Source: Diphasiastrum complanatum
Taxonomy: Eukaryota > Streptophyta > Lycopodiopsida > Lycopodiales > Lycopodiaceae
DNA: 64,000 bases
Assembly: GCA_029204225.1 (NCBI GenBank)
Contig: CM055095.1
Span: forward strand, 45,371,446 to 45,435,445
Direction of reading: 5' to 3'
Positions 1 to 10,482 of this stretch are shown piece after piece (position 1 is the first letter of the stretch; each line of letters starts with the position of its first letter). The translations under genes were made by a program, and so were the position numbers. The notes below the pieces were generated by a model, which worked only from the letters and a program-made list of their open reading frames with translations, did no database searches and was not told the origin of the DNA.

Positions 1-914
1 AATGAGTGATCGGTCGCACACTCGTACAAAATTGAGAATCCATTTTCTTTCTTTGGCTCTGCTCCATATACATGGCTGCTATTATCGACTGGATTTGCTG
101 AAGCAAAAAGCATCTTCTGGGTATCAGATTCAGTTGCTTGTTTCTCTTTCTGCTCACACCTTATAAGATCAGAAGGACCATTTTTGACGTCTTTAAATGG
201 CACACTGATTATTTCTGTATTAAAACCTGGTCCTGAATGTGGTCCATTACTCCTTTCAGCTTTGTAAACTGCTTCTGAATATGGTTCGTTACTTTTTTCA
301 GTATTAGAAACGGGTCCCGAATTGGGTGCGTTACCTTTTTGAGTATTAGAAGCGGGTCCTGAAATATTTTCAAGGTGTGTTTGATCATGATGGCTGTCAT
401 GTGGCAAGGATTTTCCTGCGTCATCGCCTTCAAGAGCCAAATGCAAACTTTCTGCTTCCCCCACCACTGAGGACGTGGATGGAGGTAAGGAGGCTGGTAG
501 GGTTGCAGAAGAACAATTTGTTGAAGAATTTAAAGATTGAGAACAGGAGGCGGAGTCTATCACCGGAAGAGATGAAAACGGAACAATGGTAGTACTGGAT
601 GGGATAGATGGTGGTGGTGATGGCTTACTAGCGGGAGGAGGCACGGTGGAAGGTTGCAAACTACCTTGCTTAAAAGGAGACACGGCTGACGCAGATAGGG
701 CATGCGAAACTGGACTCGAAACTGCTGCCCCAAGTGACGCGGCCAATGAGACTGAGCTGGCTGAAGAGGTCCGATGCTTTGCGGAGGTTGCCTTAGACGA
801 ATCAGAAGAGCTGGAGGAGGGAGAGGAAGGAGTTGAAGGAGACGATGAAGAAGACGAAGAAGAGGAAGAGGAGCTTTCATTATTTCGCGATTTGGTTTCC
901 TTATTACGTCCCAT
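1..914 (-). CDS. N-terminal part of an unrecognised Ser/Pro-rich protein (runs off left edge)
   Basis: I do not recognise this gene. On the minus strand the frame starting at the ATG at 914-912 stays open for 304 codons to the window edge. An in-frame stop lies upstream at 984-986, and 914 is the first ATG after it, in good context (A at -3, G at +4). The protein begins MGRNKETKSRNNE, followed by 12 serines in a row and more Ser/Pro/Thr-rich sequence to about residue 180. An acidic/His stretch (LEGDDAGKSLPHDSHHD) follows, then three imperfect 14-residue repeats, then a Lys/Glu-rich segment. This reads as a disordered N-terminal tail of a larger, perhaps nuclear, protein; that role is inference. 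The plus-strand frames here are mirror artefacts of the Ser codons. A spliced intron within the open frame cannot be excluded, but the even composition argues for one long first exon. Confidence 0.7.
   Translation of the reverse strand, partial: MGRNKETKSRNNESSSSSSSSSSSSPSTPSSPSSSSSDSSKATSAKHRTSSASSVSLAASLGAAVSSPVSHALSASAVSPFKQGSLQPSTVPPPASKPSPPPSIPSSTTIVPFSSLPVIDSASCSQSLNSSTNCSSATLPASLPPSTSSVVGEAESLHLALEGDDAGKSLPHDSHHDQTHLENISGPASNTQKGNAPNSGPVSNTEKSNEPYSEAVYKAERSNGPHSGPGFNTEIISVPFKDVKNGPSDLIRCEQKEKQATESDTQKMLFASANPVDNSSHVYGAEPKKENGFSILYECATDHS
237..362 (-). repeat. Three 42-bp in-frame tandem repeats (14 residues each)
   Basis: Units at 321-362, 279-320 and 237-278 (read on minus) encode SGPASNTQKGNAPN, SGPVSNTEKSNEPY and SEAVYKAERSNGPH. 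A partial fourth unit (SGPGFNTE) follows. The exact 42-bp period keeps the reading frame, which supports the region being translated. Confidence 0.75.
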
Positions 915-1284
915 TATGACAAGCCGATTGCGTTCACACTGGCTTATGAAGGCACCATGAAATACGTTTTCACACAGTTGCGCTTACACTGTCTTATAGG
1001 TAGAATCCATTTCACACAGGTGCGCTTACAGTCTTATAAAGCGCCCGTTAACAACTTGTGGATTCAAACTCGAAACTTCAAGGAGCGTACAGGAGGCCCT
1101 CACCAAGAGGCCATTCACTGAAAAATCCCTAACTCCAAACAGAAATCGCTACTTCCTTTGATCCAGCCATATTTGAGCAAAGTGAAGATTCATGAGAGCT
1201 AAGACCAAATCCTTCAACACATCATAGCAAAATAAGTGTCAATACAGAATAATACCCGAAGATGTATCAGAAGTGCTGTTTGAA

Positions 1285-1700
1285 TTAGAGCAAAGTGCTC
1301 CACAAAGCATGACAAAATAAGATCCAGTACACAATACTGCTGAAGTCAACGTAATATCAGAATCCTTTGGAATTTTAGCAGCGTGCTCGCCAAAGCATAG
1401 GAGATAAGATCCTCTAAAAAATAATAGTGTGATATATCACTTGACTATAGCAACGTGATACACTAAGCATTGCAAAATAAGCCTCGGTACACAACAATAC
1501 TTGTACATAGTGTAGCATCAAAAGCCTTTCCAATGATGACAACGCGCTCCACAAAGCATACCAAAATAATTCTCATTACACAAACATAGTGTAGCGTCAG
1601 AAGCTCTTCCAATTACAAGCGACGTGCTCCACAAAGCATGGGAAAATAAGATCCACTACACAGTAACACTGAAAACAGTGTAATATCAGAAGCAAACGAG
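1285..1700. repeat. Degenerate tandem repeat, about 72-90 bp period, five units
   Basis: A core resembling GTGCTCCACAAAGCAT, followed by AAAATAAG and a TACACAATA-like tail, recurs at about 1295, 1382, 1454, 1544 and 1622. Units differ by substitutions and small length changes. Confidence 0.6.
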
Positions 1701-1707
1701 CCTCATC

Positions 1708-1901
1708 AGCGTAATATCAAGAAAGCTTTCGGATGATTGCAAAAAGCTCCAGCATCCTCACAAAAATTTACTACAGCGTAATATCAAGAAAGCTTTCGGA
1801 TGATTGCAAAAAGCTCCAGCATCCTCACAAAAATTTACTACAGCTTTCGGATGATATCAAGAAAGCTTTCGGATGATTACAAAAAGCTCCAGCATCCTCA
1901 C
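1708..1901. repeat. 66-bp tandem repeat, about 2.9 copies
   Basis: The unit beginning CAGCGTAATATCAAGAAAGC recurs at 1708 and 1774 with no difference that I see. A third, rearranged copy runs from about 1840 to 1901 and repeats the CTTTCGGATGAT core. Confidence 0.8.
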
Positions 1902-2249
1902 ACAACAACACTAAAGACAGTGTAACATCACAAGCCTTTCAAATTACTGCAAAATCATCAGTGTAGTAGCATGAGTAGCTGGATTTGGCAAAAACTGGTC
2001 CCTGCTTTGCTAGATAGATACCGCGATGTAGAAAGAGCTGCCGCTTTCGATGGCAGTAGTCAACCGAGAGAGAAAAACCGGATCCAAGCTTAAATCTCTC
2101 CTTGCATCCATGATTCCATCAATGAAGATCGGTATCCTTCCCGTTTCTTTTTCTTTTTCTCTCTTTTTCTCTCTCTCTCTCTCTCCAACACTCTCTCTCG
2201 TCGACTGCTCCTTGTCGAGTGCCTCTAAAGCATCTTAATGGCACGTCTC

Positions 2250-2435
2250 CTCACCGTTGGATTCCATGGCTATCGCTCCGATTTTGCCACGTTTTCAAGC
2301 GTGCATCTGTCCCACGTGGCAAGATCCGAATGGTCGGACGAAATCGTATCCTACACGATAGGCCTCTAAAGGCTGGATGCTTGCCATGTGTCACTGTACA
2401 TGTGGAATCCTGTATTATCGAGATCCAACGGTGAG
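2250..2435. repeat. 186-bp segment bounded by a perfect 13-bp inverted repeat (MITE-like)
   Basis: CTCACCGTTGGAT at 2250-2262 is the exact reverse complement of ATCCAACGGTGAG at 2423-2435. The segment is GC-richer than its flanks and contains a CCACGTGG G-box palindrome near 2312. I see no convincing target-site duplication, so a miniature transposon is only one reading; a promoter segment is another. Confidence 0.4.
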
Positions 2436-2751
2436 TGCATGCGAGGCTGAAACGTGGCGGCGATTGGACCGTGGGTGCTGACGCTTGTGACTGGACTACA
2501 GCGGCTTAAAGAATAGTCTATTAAATTTGGATGTTTAAGGTTACGCAAGAAAATCTGGCACGTCAAAAGCCCTTTTTGACGGGTTTTGACCGTCACCTAT
2601 CTGCCCGTCCGTACACACAAAGACGAGTGATCCAGGCCGTCAAACAAGATCTCTAAATTTAGCGGTTGCTTTTGACCTCCACAAATAAAATATAGTGCTC
2701 CATCATAATACTTCCTATACTTTATGCCCTTATATGTATTATAGAATGAGA

Positions 2752-2851
2752 CCGGGCACAGGCCATTCTGCCCGGTAAAGATTTTCATATTTTTTTAGCG
2801 AGACTAGAACAAATTTGGAAAGCCAAACCGAGTAGAATGGCCTGTGCCCGG
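2752..2851. repeat. 18-bp perfect inverted repeat with a 64-bp loop
   Basis: CCGGGCACAGGCCATTCT at 2752-2769 is the exact reverse complement of 2834-2851. The stem is GC-rich and could form a stable hairpin in RNA or DNA. Confidence 0.7.
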
Positions 2852-2893
2852 CCTCCTTCCATTGCGTAATGGACACTTTGGAAATTTTTACAT

Positions 2894-2916
2894 GCTCATT
2901 ATGAAACATAATGAGC
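2894..2916. repeat. Perfect 10-bp hairpin with 3-nt loop
   Basis: GCTCATTATG at 2894-2903 pairs with CATAATGAGC at 2907-2916 around AAA. Confidence 0.7.
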
Positions 2917-4281
2917 AGTTTGACTTTTTTTGTCCACTCTGATGCTGCCACGTGGCGACACCTGACGCGCAGGCTGGAATGGGCAGCAAATTTTTTTTGA
3001 AAAAAACACTGACATATTCTGCTTTTTAAGGAGCCCAAGAATTGAGCAAAATATGCACTAAGTATCCATTACCTAGCGCTAAAGTTTATTCTACTTGCAA
3101 TTGCAATACAACAAGAAGCCCACACCAAGTTTAGAGCACAAGGCTTTTAGACCTCCCTATTTCCATCCATTGAGGATATTTGCAACTGAGATTACATCTT
3201 GCATCCCAATACATTATAGCAATTTCTATCTGACTCATTCAATCTTGATTGTTGCCAAACACATGAAATCAGATTTTTGTTTCTTGTGAGAGAATTGTTA
3301 ATAACTTACTTAGCGGAATCTTTCACTAACATTGTGTCATTTTAACAAGAAAGGATGTATACGTTGCACACACACACACCCCACCCCCATTTCTCCATGT
3401 GGAAGGTTGTGCAAATCAAAAAAATAAAAATTCAAATTTGATTCTACAAGGGAAGACCCCTTCTACTTCGTCGAAAGGGTCAAAGGAGGTCCCTCCAAAA
3501 TCAAAAAAAAAAAAAATTATGCCCAACTCCACCACTATGAAAATACCTTGAGAATTTTGAGATATCAATTGGTTTTTCTTATCCAATTGGGATACTACAA
3601 TAATATCTTGAGAATGTTGAGCTCCAAATTAGTAGTTCTTATCCAACTTGGGTAATGTGGAATTGTCTTTAGAGTTTTTAGTTGAAAATTGGTGATTCTT
3701 GTCGTACTTGGCTACCACTTTTGAGAATTTTGAAAGTGTTAACTGATGATTTTGAAGGTATCAATGGACATGGGCCGAGCATGTCACAATAAAACAAAAT
3801 ACGTCATCCGAATTCCTTTGGGGCTTTAAGTTGCAAAGAAAAGAATATGTATTCAAGTGATTAAAGTGAATTCATGTAAAGGATGTGACAATACATAGTC
3901 GTTCTTGATTACGTAGCCAGACTTTAATAAACGAATGAAGCTCCAGAAGAATGGTTTATCGCGAATAGTAAGACAAACTATTCGTCACGAATGATTTGCG
4001 AAGAGCTAGACGGTGCTCGACTAATAATTAGCTGCGAATGATTCGTGAAAGACAAGACCAAATGTTAGTCGTCTATTACCAGAGAGAACAACTAGAAAGA
4101 TCAGACAGAATGAATGATAAGCATAGCAATATTAACATAGATTTGAATGCAGAACAAAGAACTGGATCAGATTAAGTATATCATGTATACATGTCAATAA
4201 GGTGGTAGAGCACAAGACAATAACGGACAAAACCGCGTGCCCTACGAAGCTTATGCAATCTGTAAAGGAATAAAACCTTAT

Positions 4282-4843
4282 TGTTGACAATCAAGAATCA
4301 ATGCACAAGGCATCTACTTTGTCTCATTCATCAACTCATCAACTTTTTCACTCTTTAACCTCATTAATCTGAATACACAAATGGTATCCAGTATATATAC
4401 ATTATACTACAGGTCTGCAGATGTGAAAATTACAGAGTGGATGTGCTGTCTGTAAGAGATTGTGGGTGGCTACAGTCGTTGTCCAATCTATTAGCGTAGC
4501 TGCATGGGGTGAGCGTGGAAGGGTGTGACGTCAATCAGTGCTGAAGTGATCGTTGGTGATGACAATGTAAAAAGTGCGTCACTCTTACGAGTAGCCTTAG
4601 GATTAGATTTACAGGGTGTCTTTGCTTTTAGGGCACCTTTGGCATTTTGTAAGATAGTGTCCCCTTTTCGCCCGTCACCATAATGTGTGTAAAAACACAA
4701 TGTCGTGATTCTTTCGTCTTTTTTTTGTCTGTGCGAATTTGTGTGTAAATATGCAGACTGCGCGACAACGTTAGTAAATATGCAGCATGAATGGAGGCAA
4801 AATAAAGTGGAATTTAAGGAGAGTAGAGGGAATAAATCCAACA
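4282..4843 (-). repeat. Interspersed repeat, possible solo LTR (copy 1)
   Basis: This 562-bp stretch matches 50302-50855 in opposite orientation along its whole length, with substitutions and small length changes. Read on minus it begins TGTTGGATTTATTCCC, carries a TATATATAC TATA-like box in its 3' third and ends GATTGTCAACA, which would fit LTR ends. Flanks CTAAG and ATAAG differ by one base, a weak possible target-site duplication. The matching copy is cut off beside another element, so the right terminus is uncertain. Treated as a fossil. Confidence 0.5.
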
Positions 4844-5017
4844 CTTAGAGGTTGTTCAGAGCCTCCTATACCCTCTCACACCTCCTCCGCTAGCTGTGAA
4901 CAATCCAAACACAGAAAAATACAGAAAACTAACTCTAAACACCCAAAAACCTACCTAGAACTACTCCAAAAAGCAAGAAATAGCTAAAATGCAGCTATAC
5001 TAGTTAGTGGAAACCTA

Positions 5018-5035
5018 TCCCCGGCAACGGCGCCA
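5018..5035 (-). other. tRNA-Asp-type primer binding site of a Ty3/gypsy element
   Basis: Read on minus this is TGGCGCCGTTGCCGGGGA, complementary to the 3' end of plant tRNA-Asp and one base from the ...CCCTACA end of the adjoining LTR. This primer is typical of several plant gypsy lineages. It shows that the LTR at 5037-6571 is a 5' LTR reading leftward. Confidence 0.8.
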
Positions 5036-5036
5036 C

Positions 5037-6571
5037 TGTAGGGTCGAAGATCTTGCGTAGTATAGCCCTCCCGCTTGTCAACAAGAGTTAGAACACTGGA
5101 TAGGTGCCTAACTATGAATAGATGCTACTTTTAGTTGGTTCTCGACTTTTTCTCTAACTCTACTACCACTAACACTACACACCCCTAACTCTACTCCACT
5201 AAACTAACCTTCATCTTGATTTTGGGTGAAAGAGAAGAGAAGAATAGAAGAGGTTGAGAGGAGAAGAGAGAAAGAGAGAGATAGGGAGTGAGAGTGAGAG
5301 TGAGAGTGGAGGTTAGCTCAAATGCTCATTTTACTTGCTAAAGGAGAAACATCAGCTATGGAAACCAAAAAAGCATAAACTTGAAAGCAAATAGAAAGCA
5401 ACAATAGCAAATGTCATTGCTTGTCCTACAATAATCAAGTTGAGAAGAGAGTAAATTGGTGTCCATCGATAGCAAGCATTGAATAGCAAATGAGGATGCT
5501 TCTTCCAAAATGGTAGAGTTTTTTCCTTCTCATTAACTGTGAAAGATTTCAGATCCTTAAGATCCAATCTAATTGAATGATCTTTGGTTAGAAAGAGAAA
5601 TACACTACCAATTTCACCAATGTAGAAAAATCAGCATCTACACACAATTTGAGATGCAAACACTAATAGAACTTGATCAAACTTGAATGAAATGATTATG
5701 TACTGTTGCTGTCCGTACAAAACCAACAAGCTACTGTATTTCACACGTGTGGATCCAAAAATAGCAAATATAGATCATTCTACACATAGAATTGCAAGCA
5801 ATCACCAAGATAGTGCACCAATGGATAGTAGAACCCAAGAGAACCATGTATAAATGAGATAGAGAAGAGAGAAGATATGTCTCTCCACGAGTTACATCCT
5901 TTTATAGAGTTTCCAAACCCTATTTGGCCACTTGGCTTTCCCACCAAAATGCTAACCCTACCAATTTTGGGTCTAGATTCAATGTACCCAACTTATTCAA
6001 ATTGAATCTACTCAAACTCGCATTCTATCTTTCCCACACTTTCAAAAAGTGTTTATTCAAATGAAATTTAGACTAATGAACTTTGAAAAGTCAACCTCTA
6101 AGTCTAAAACAAGTTTTGGCCTCAATATGCCAAATATGAAAATGTTGCAAAATGTGATGAAACTAGTTGAATCTTTCACATTAACCATGGAAAATAAAGT
6201 ACATGAGGTGCCTTTTTATAAATGGGGGAGGCCCTTGCCCCAGAATACTATTGGCTAATATGTACACTAATCCTATCCATTCATCTTGGACCCAACTTGA
6301 TCCAAGGGTCTCAAAAAAGTACATTGGATTTCACATGATTAATGTGAGTCTCCATCTGGACCCAACTCTAAAATAATAGACTTCTAAGTTTAAAATGACT
6401 TTGGGCCTCAAGTTTTATTCTAATTACAAAGGGGCCCAAGTCTATTATTCTATTTACAACTCAACTTGCATGGTCATTGGGCCATGGGCTTATACGCATA
6501 GGATGCCATGCCCTCACAACACATTTTATTTGCCGATATTATTTACTTACAATATGTTGGGAATACCCCCA
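5037..6571 (-). mobile_element. Ty3/gypsy LTR (left copy), interrupted by a solo copia LTR
   Basis: The sequence matches the LTR at 7641-8499 in reverse orientation: shared TGGGGGTATT start, shared TTTATAAA-type TATA region, shared GA/CT-rich zone and shared ...CCCTACA end. Without the 643-bp insert and its duplicated 5 bases it is about 887 bp, against 859 bp for the right copy. The two copies differ at many sites, so the element is old. Only leader sequence can be seen on its internal (left) side before the repeat at 4282-4843; the body is missing. Confidence 0.75.
5538..6180 (-). mobile_element. Solo LTR of a Ty1/copia element nested in the gypsy LTR
   Basis: This 643-bp stretch runs from TGTGAAAGAT to ATCTTTCACA and is flanked by a perfect 5-bp duplication TTAAC (5533-5537 and 6181-6185). 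The uninterrupted gypsy LTR at 7641-8499 lacks it. It resembles the LTR starting at 10483 over most of its length (opposite strand) and contains the CACACGTGTG palindrome at 5742-5751. It is a clean recombination scar of a former full element and is younger than its gypsy host. Confidence 0.85.
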
Positions 6572-7640
6572 ACACACCCAACCCCGGTGGTAATTCCAAT
6601 GCCACCTCTCTTTGATGTTGCACAGGCAAGCACGAGCCAAGATCACGGCCAGCAAGCAGCAGGGGACACAAGTCAGGATTAGGGATCAGGCGGGCAAGAT
6701 CAAGGGCCCCTCGATACTGGAGCAGACACGCAGGACCAAGGCCAAGACAGGGGCCCCAACTAGAGCCAAGAAGAAGGACAAGCCTCATCATCACGAGGCT
6801 CATGCTCTATATCTGTCAGCCGGGCCTTCAGACGTCCCAAGTCCGTGGAGAAAAATATCAAGGAATTCCTATCAAAATATCCTCATGAGTCTTCAAGAGG
6901 CAGTTGGCAGATCTCATTTACCACCCAGACCATCAAAGGAAACGAGCTGCAAGCACTCCCTACCCTCCCACCACAACCAGAGTGGCATCAGCAGTTATTT
7001 GAACGCGACCTTGCGGCCATCACGACGTACGTGACTAGTCCGCAACAACTTAGAGTGAACGTCCATTTCCTGCCATGCACACAACAATCCAAATGGGCGG
7101 AATGCAACACTCCTCTGGACAAAATCACTCTCAATAATTGTAATTGGCCAAGGATTTCATCATAATACAGGTGGAATACGGATGTAGACGTCTGAAGGGC
7201 TCTCACCCAGTTTTCTAGCAAATATCTCAACTGTCCTAACCCAATAGTCTGCGCGACAACAACTTACGCCCGAGACTTGGAATATCTGATGGGTATAGAG
7301 ACCAAGTGGGATAATTTTCTCCTACCAATCTGTTTTGATCCTAATAAGGCATTGGCCTCAGATCGCATGGAAGATTAGCTGTCAATTGCTTGTGTGTATT
7401 ACCGAGTCGCCCTTCTGGGCCATCCTTGGACGAGCTGTTTTCAAGCTTGGATTGATCAACGATGGATCACCGGCGTCTACAAGTCCCTGCACACAAATGA
7501 AAACTTGAAAAATATTGGCAAAATCATCTTAATGGAAGATATAACGACGTACCTGATCAACCGGCGGCAAGCCAAGCGCTCTCTTTACTAAACCGGCAGA
7601 GTGTCGAGGGACTGGCACTACTTCAGGCCATGGGTCCTAT
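6572..7640 (+). other. 1.07-kb segment between two head-to-head gypsy LTRs, coding-like but unrecognised
   Basis: The segment has more even base composition than its flanks and a plus-strand stretch with protein-like usage: a Gln/Asp/Gly-rich part near 6620-6790, then a part reading KSVEKNIKEFLSKYP and onward to about 7165. I recognise no domain, and no frame stays open throughout. It may be the 3' internal end of one of the flanking elements or a captured host gene piece. The LTR starts point into it from both sides. Confidence 0.35.
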
Positions 7641-8181
7641 TGGGGGTATTTCCAACACAACATGAGCAAAGAGATAAATTCTGTAATAAATGTGTTGTGA
7701 GGGCATGGCTTCCTGCGTGTATAAGTCCATGGCCCAATGAGCACGTGAGCTAATTGTAAATAGAAATAGTAGACTTGGGCCCTTTGTAATTAAAATAAAA
7801 CTTGAGGCCCAAAGTCAAGTTAGAGCTTAGAGTTTACTTTTTTAAAGTTGGGTCCAATTTTGGACTCACATGAATCTTGTGATTTCTAATGTACTTTTTG
7901 TGGACCCTTGGATCAAGGTGGGTCCAAGATGAATGGATAGGATCAATGTGAATATTAGACAATAGGATTTTGGGGCAAGGGCCTTCCCCATTTATAAAAA
8001 AGGCACCATTTGTACTCTATTTCCATGCTTAATGAGAAGGAAAAAACTCTACCATTTTTGGAAGAGAAGCATTCTCATTTGTTATTCAATGCTTACTTTC
8101 TCATTTGCTTTCAAGTTCCTACTTTCTGGTTTCAATAGTTTTGTTTATCCTTTAGCAAGTACAATGAGCATTTGAGCTAAC

Positions 8182-8249
<68 letters not shown>

Positions 8250-10482
8250 ATGCTCTTTCTATCCATCTAACTCTCTCTCTCTCTCTCTCTCTCTCTTCCT
8301 CTCTTTCATTACAAATCATGTCAAATGCTAGTTTAGTGGAGTAGAGTTAGTGGGGGTAGTGTTAAAGGTGGTGGTGTTAGTGAAAGAAGTAGAGAACTAT
8401 CTAAAAGTAGCATTTTTACATAGTTAGGTACCTATCTAGTGTTCTAACCCTTGTTGATAGGCGGGAGGGCTACTACAACGCGAGATCTTGGACCCTACAG
8501 TGTCAACGAGATAATCAATCGAATTGAGCGAGATGCTTTTACCATATTGAACTTTGGATACGCAGATCACTTTTTTATTGAACATGATGAACGTGGCTTG
8601 GATATCAACAGATCCAATTCTAGAACCGATTGAAGATGATCTAATTCATGTGAGTCATGTCTTGACTTACGATGAAGATGCAGAGCTTACATATGAGCAT
8701 ATCTTAAATCATATGGGTCCTATGGGATTTGGAGTTCGAAATATTCCTGATGAACCAACAATAAAACTGCCTAAAGCAGTTGTATTGAAGGATGTAAAAG
8801 TTGTAGGACCAATGACGAAGAGGCAAGCTAAGCAACAATATGATAAAATTCTCAAATGGAAAAAATCATCTCGAAAAGTTGATTCTAAGAATGTACCACC
8901 TTTACTGGATAAAGAAAAAGAGAAGATCAAGGATGATTCTTCAATTCACAATTCTTGCAAGAAATCACCATCAAGGAAGTCAGTCACTTTCAAAGAAGAG
9001 TACATCTTCTAGAAAGTCATCACCTCCACGATTGATTCCTGCTAAGAAAGCTAAACGAAGATCCAAGATCAATCCTTATGGAAAAGAACAATCAGAAGAA
9101 GTCCAGCATGATATGCCCGAGCATTTCAAATGCTATACTTTGGATGATGTTGTGATTATGTTACCGAAAGCTCATCGTGAACCAGAAGAGAAAGAACCAG
9201 AAACAAAAGATGTCTATGATGGACTACTAGGACTCAGCCGATGAATCTTGTTGAACCAGGAGAACAGAAAAGATTGTTCAAGTTGGAGCGCAACTTACTC
9301 CCAAACAATTTCAAGCATTAAGAAAGCTATTGATCAAGAACCAAGATTGTTTTGCTTGGACATACAAGGATCTAAAAGGGATTCCTACATCGGTTATTGA
9401 GCATACAATACCCTTGATGGTTGATGCAGTTCCAAAGGTCACAAGATTTTATCGTTGTAATCCAAATGTTACAGATCTTTTAAAGAAAGAGTTACAGAGG
9501 TTACTTGAAGCCAATTTCATTTATGAGATCGAGCATACCAAATGGATTCCTCCAATTGTTGTCATTCCTAAGAGGAGTGGGAAGATGAGAATCTGTGTGA
9601 ATCTCAAAGCCTTGAATAAAGTGACTAGAAATGATCGCTTTCCGTTACCTTTTACTGAAAGCATAATGGACCGTTTTGCTGAAGTGGGAGCCTACAATTT
9701 TTTTGATGGATTTAGTGGTTACAATAAAAGACAAGATCGCACCTGCGGATTTCCATAAAACAAATTTTGCAACAGAATGGAGAACTTATGCTTATAAAGC
9801 TATGTTGTTTGGACTTTGCAACGCATCTAGTTCATTTCAAAGAGTCATGCAGTTTGCCTTCAAAGACTACTCGCAGAAATTCTTTGAAATCTACTTGGAT
9901 GAACTTGGATTCCATAGTGCCAATACAGACCAATTGGATAGTTTGGAAAAAGTATTTGAACGTTGTCGCAAATATCAAATCTCCTTAAATCCAGAAAAAT
10001 ACCAAATTTGGGTTACTCATGAAGTTGTCCTTGGACATGTAATATGACGACATGGCATTGCTACGGATTATTCCAAAATCAAAGTCATAGTCGAGTTATC
10101 ACCGCCAGGAACAGTTCGAGGAGTCTATGCTTTTATGGGTCATGCAAATTACTATCGACGATTAATTTTATTCTTTGCGGATCTAGTAAGACTTATATAC
10201 AAATTGACTATTGTATCAATTTGGACAGTTGAAGCGTTGTAAGCATTTGAAAAATTGAAAAAAGCTTTAGCTTCTACATCGATACTACGATCTCCAATTT
10301 GGACAATTGAGTTTCATGTTCATATTGATGCATCAAAATATGCAATTGGATCAGTTTTGACACAACAGGTGAATACAAGTATCTGAGTGAGCAGCCGATA
10401 TTGTTGAATATTTGATTCTTGGCCAACCGAATGACTCCATGACAAAAGTACAAAACAAGCAAATGATTCTTAAGGCACGAAG
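7641..10482 (+). mobile_element. Ty3/gypsy fossil: LTR plus worn internal region
   Basis: An 859-bp LTR (7641-8499, TGGGGG...CCCTACA, TATA region near 7990) is followed by an internal region. From about 8560 to 9240 this gives a Lys-rich pol linker-like protein stretch. From about 9330 to 10370 it gives recognisable gypsy reverse transcriptase and the start of RNase H (for example IPPIVVIPKRSGKMRICVN and HVHIDASKYAIGSVLTQQ). The element is broken in several places, lacks most of gag and integrase, and is cut at its right by the copia element starting at 10483. It is an old copy. Confidence 0.8.
8186..8298. repeat. (CT)n microsatellite inside the gypsy LTR
   Basis: A near-pure CT run at 8186-8246 and a second one around 8272-8298 are separated by a short unique stretch. 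The left LTR copy has a matching but shorter GA-rich zone at about 5222-5310, so the tract grew within the LTR. Confidence 0.85.

Larger units (their letters stand above)
915..2249 (-). promoter_or_regulatory. Upstream region of the left-edge gene, with tandem repeats
   Basis: I find no supported coding sequence here. By position it is the 5' UTR/promoter (possibly with a leader intron) of the minus-strand gene at 1-914. It holds a degenerate repeat family at about 1285-1700, a cleaner 66-bp tandem repeat at 1708-1901, and a pyrimidine-rich tract at about 2145-2213. Confidence 0.4.
2436..4281. other. Intergenic DNA without a supported gene
   Basis: Short open frames here have no recognisable domain. 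Visible structure is limited to two hairpins (2752-2851, 2894-2916), a GCCACGTGGC palindrome at 2947-2956, a short CA/CCCC run near 3369 and several A/T runs. Confidence 0.5.

Noticed and set aside
586-960. Plus-strand frame with a long Glu/Asp-rich tract
   Set aside because: It is the complement of the Ser-codon runs of the minus-strand gene at 1-914, which has the longer open frame and a better start.
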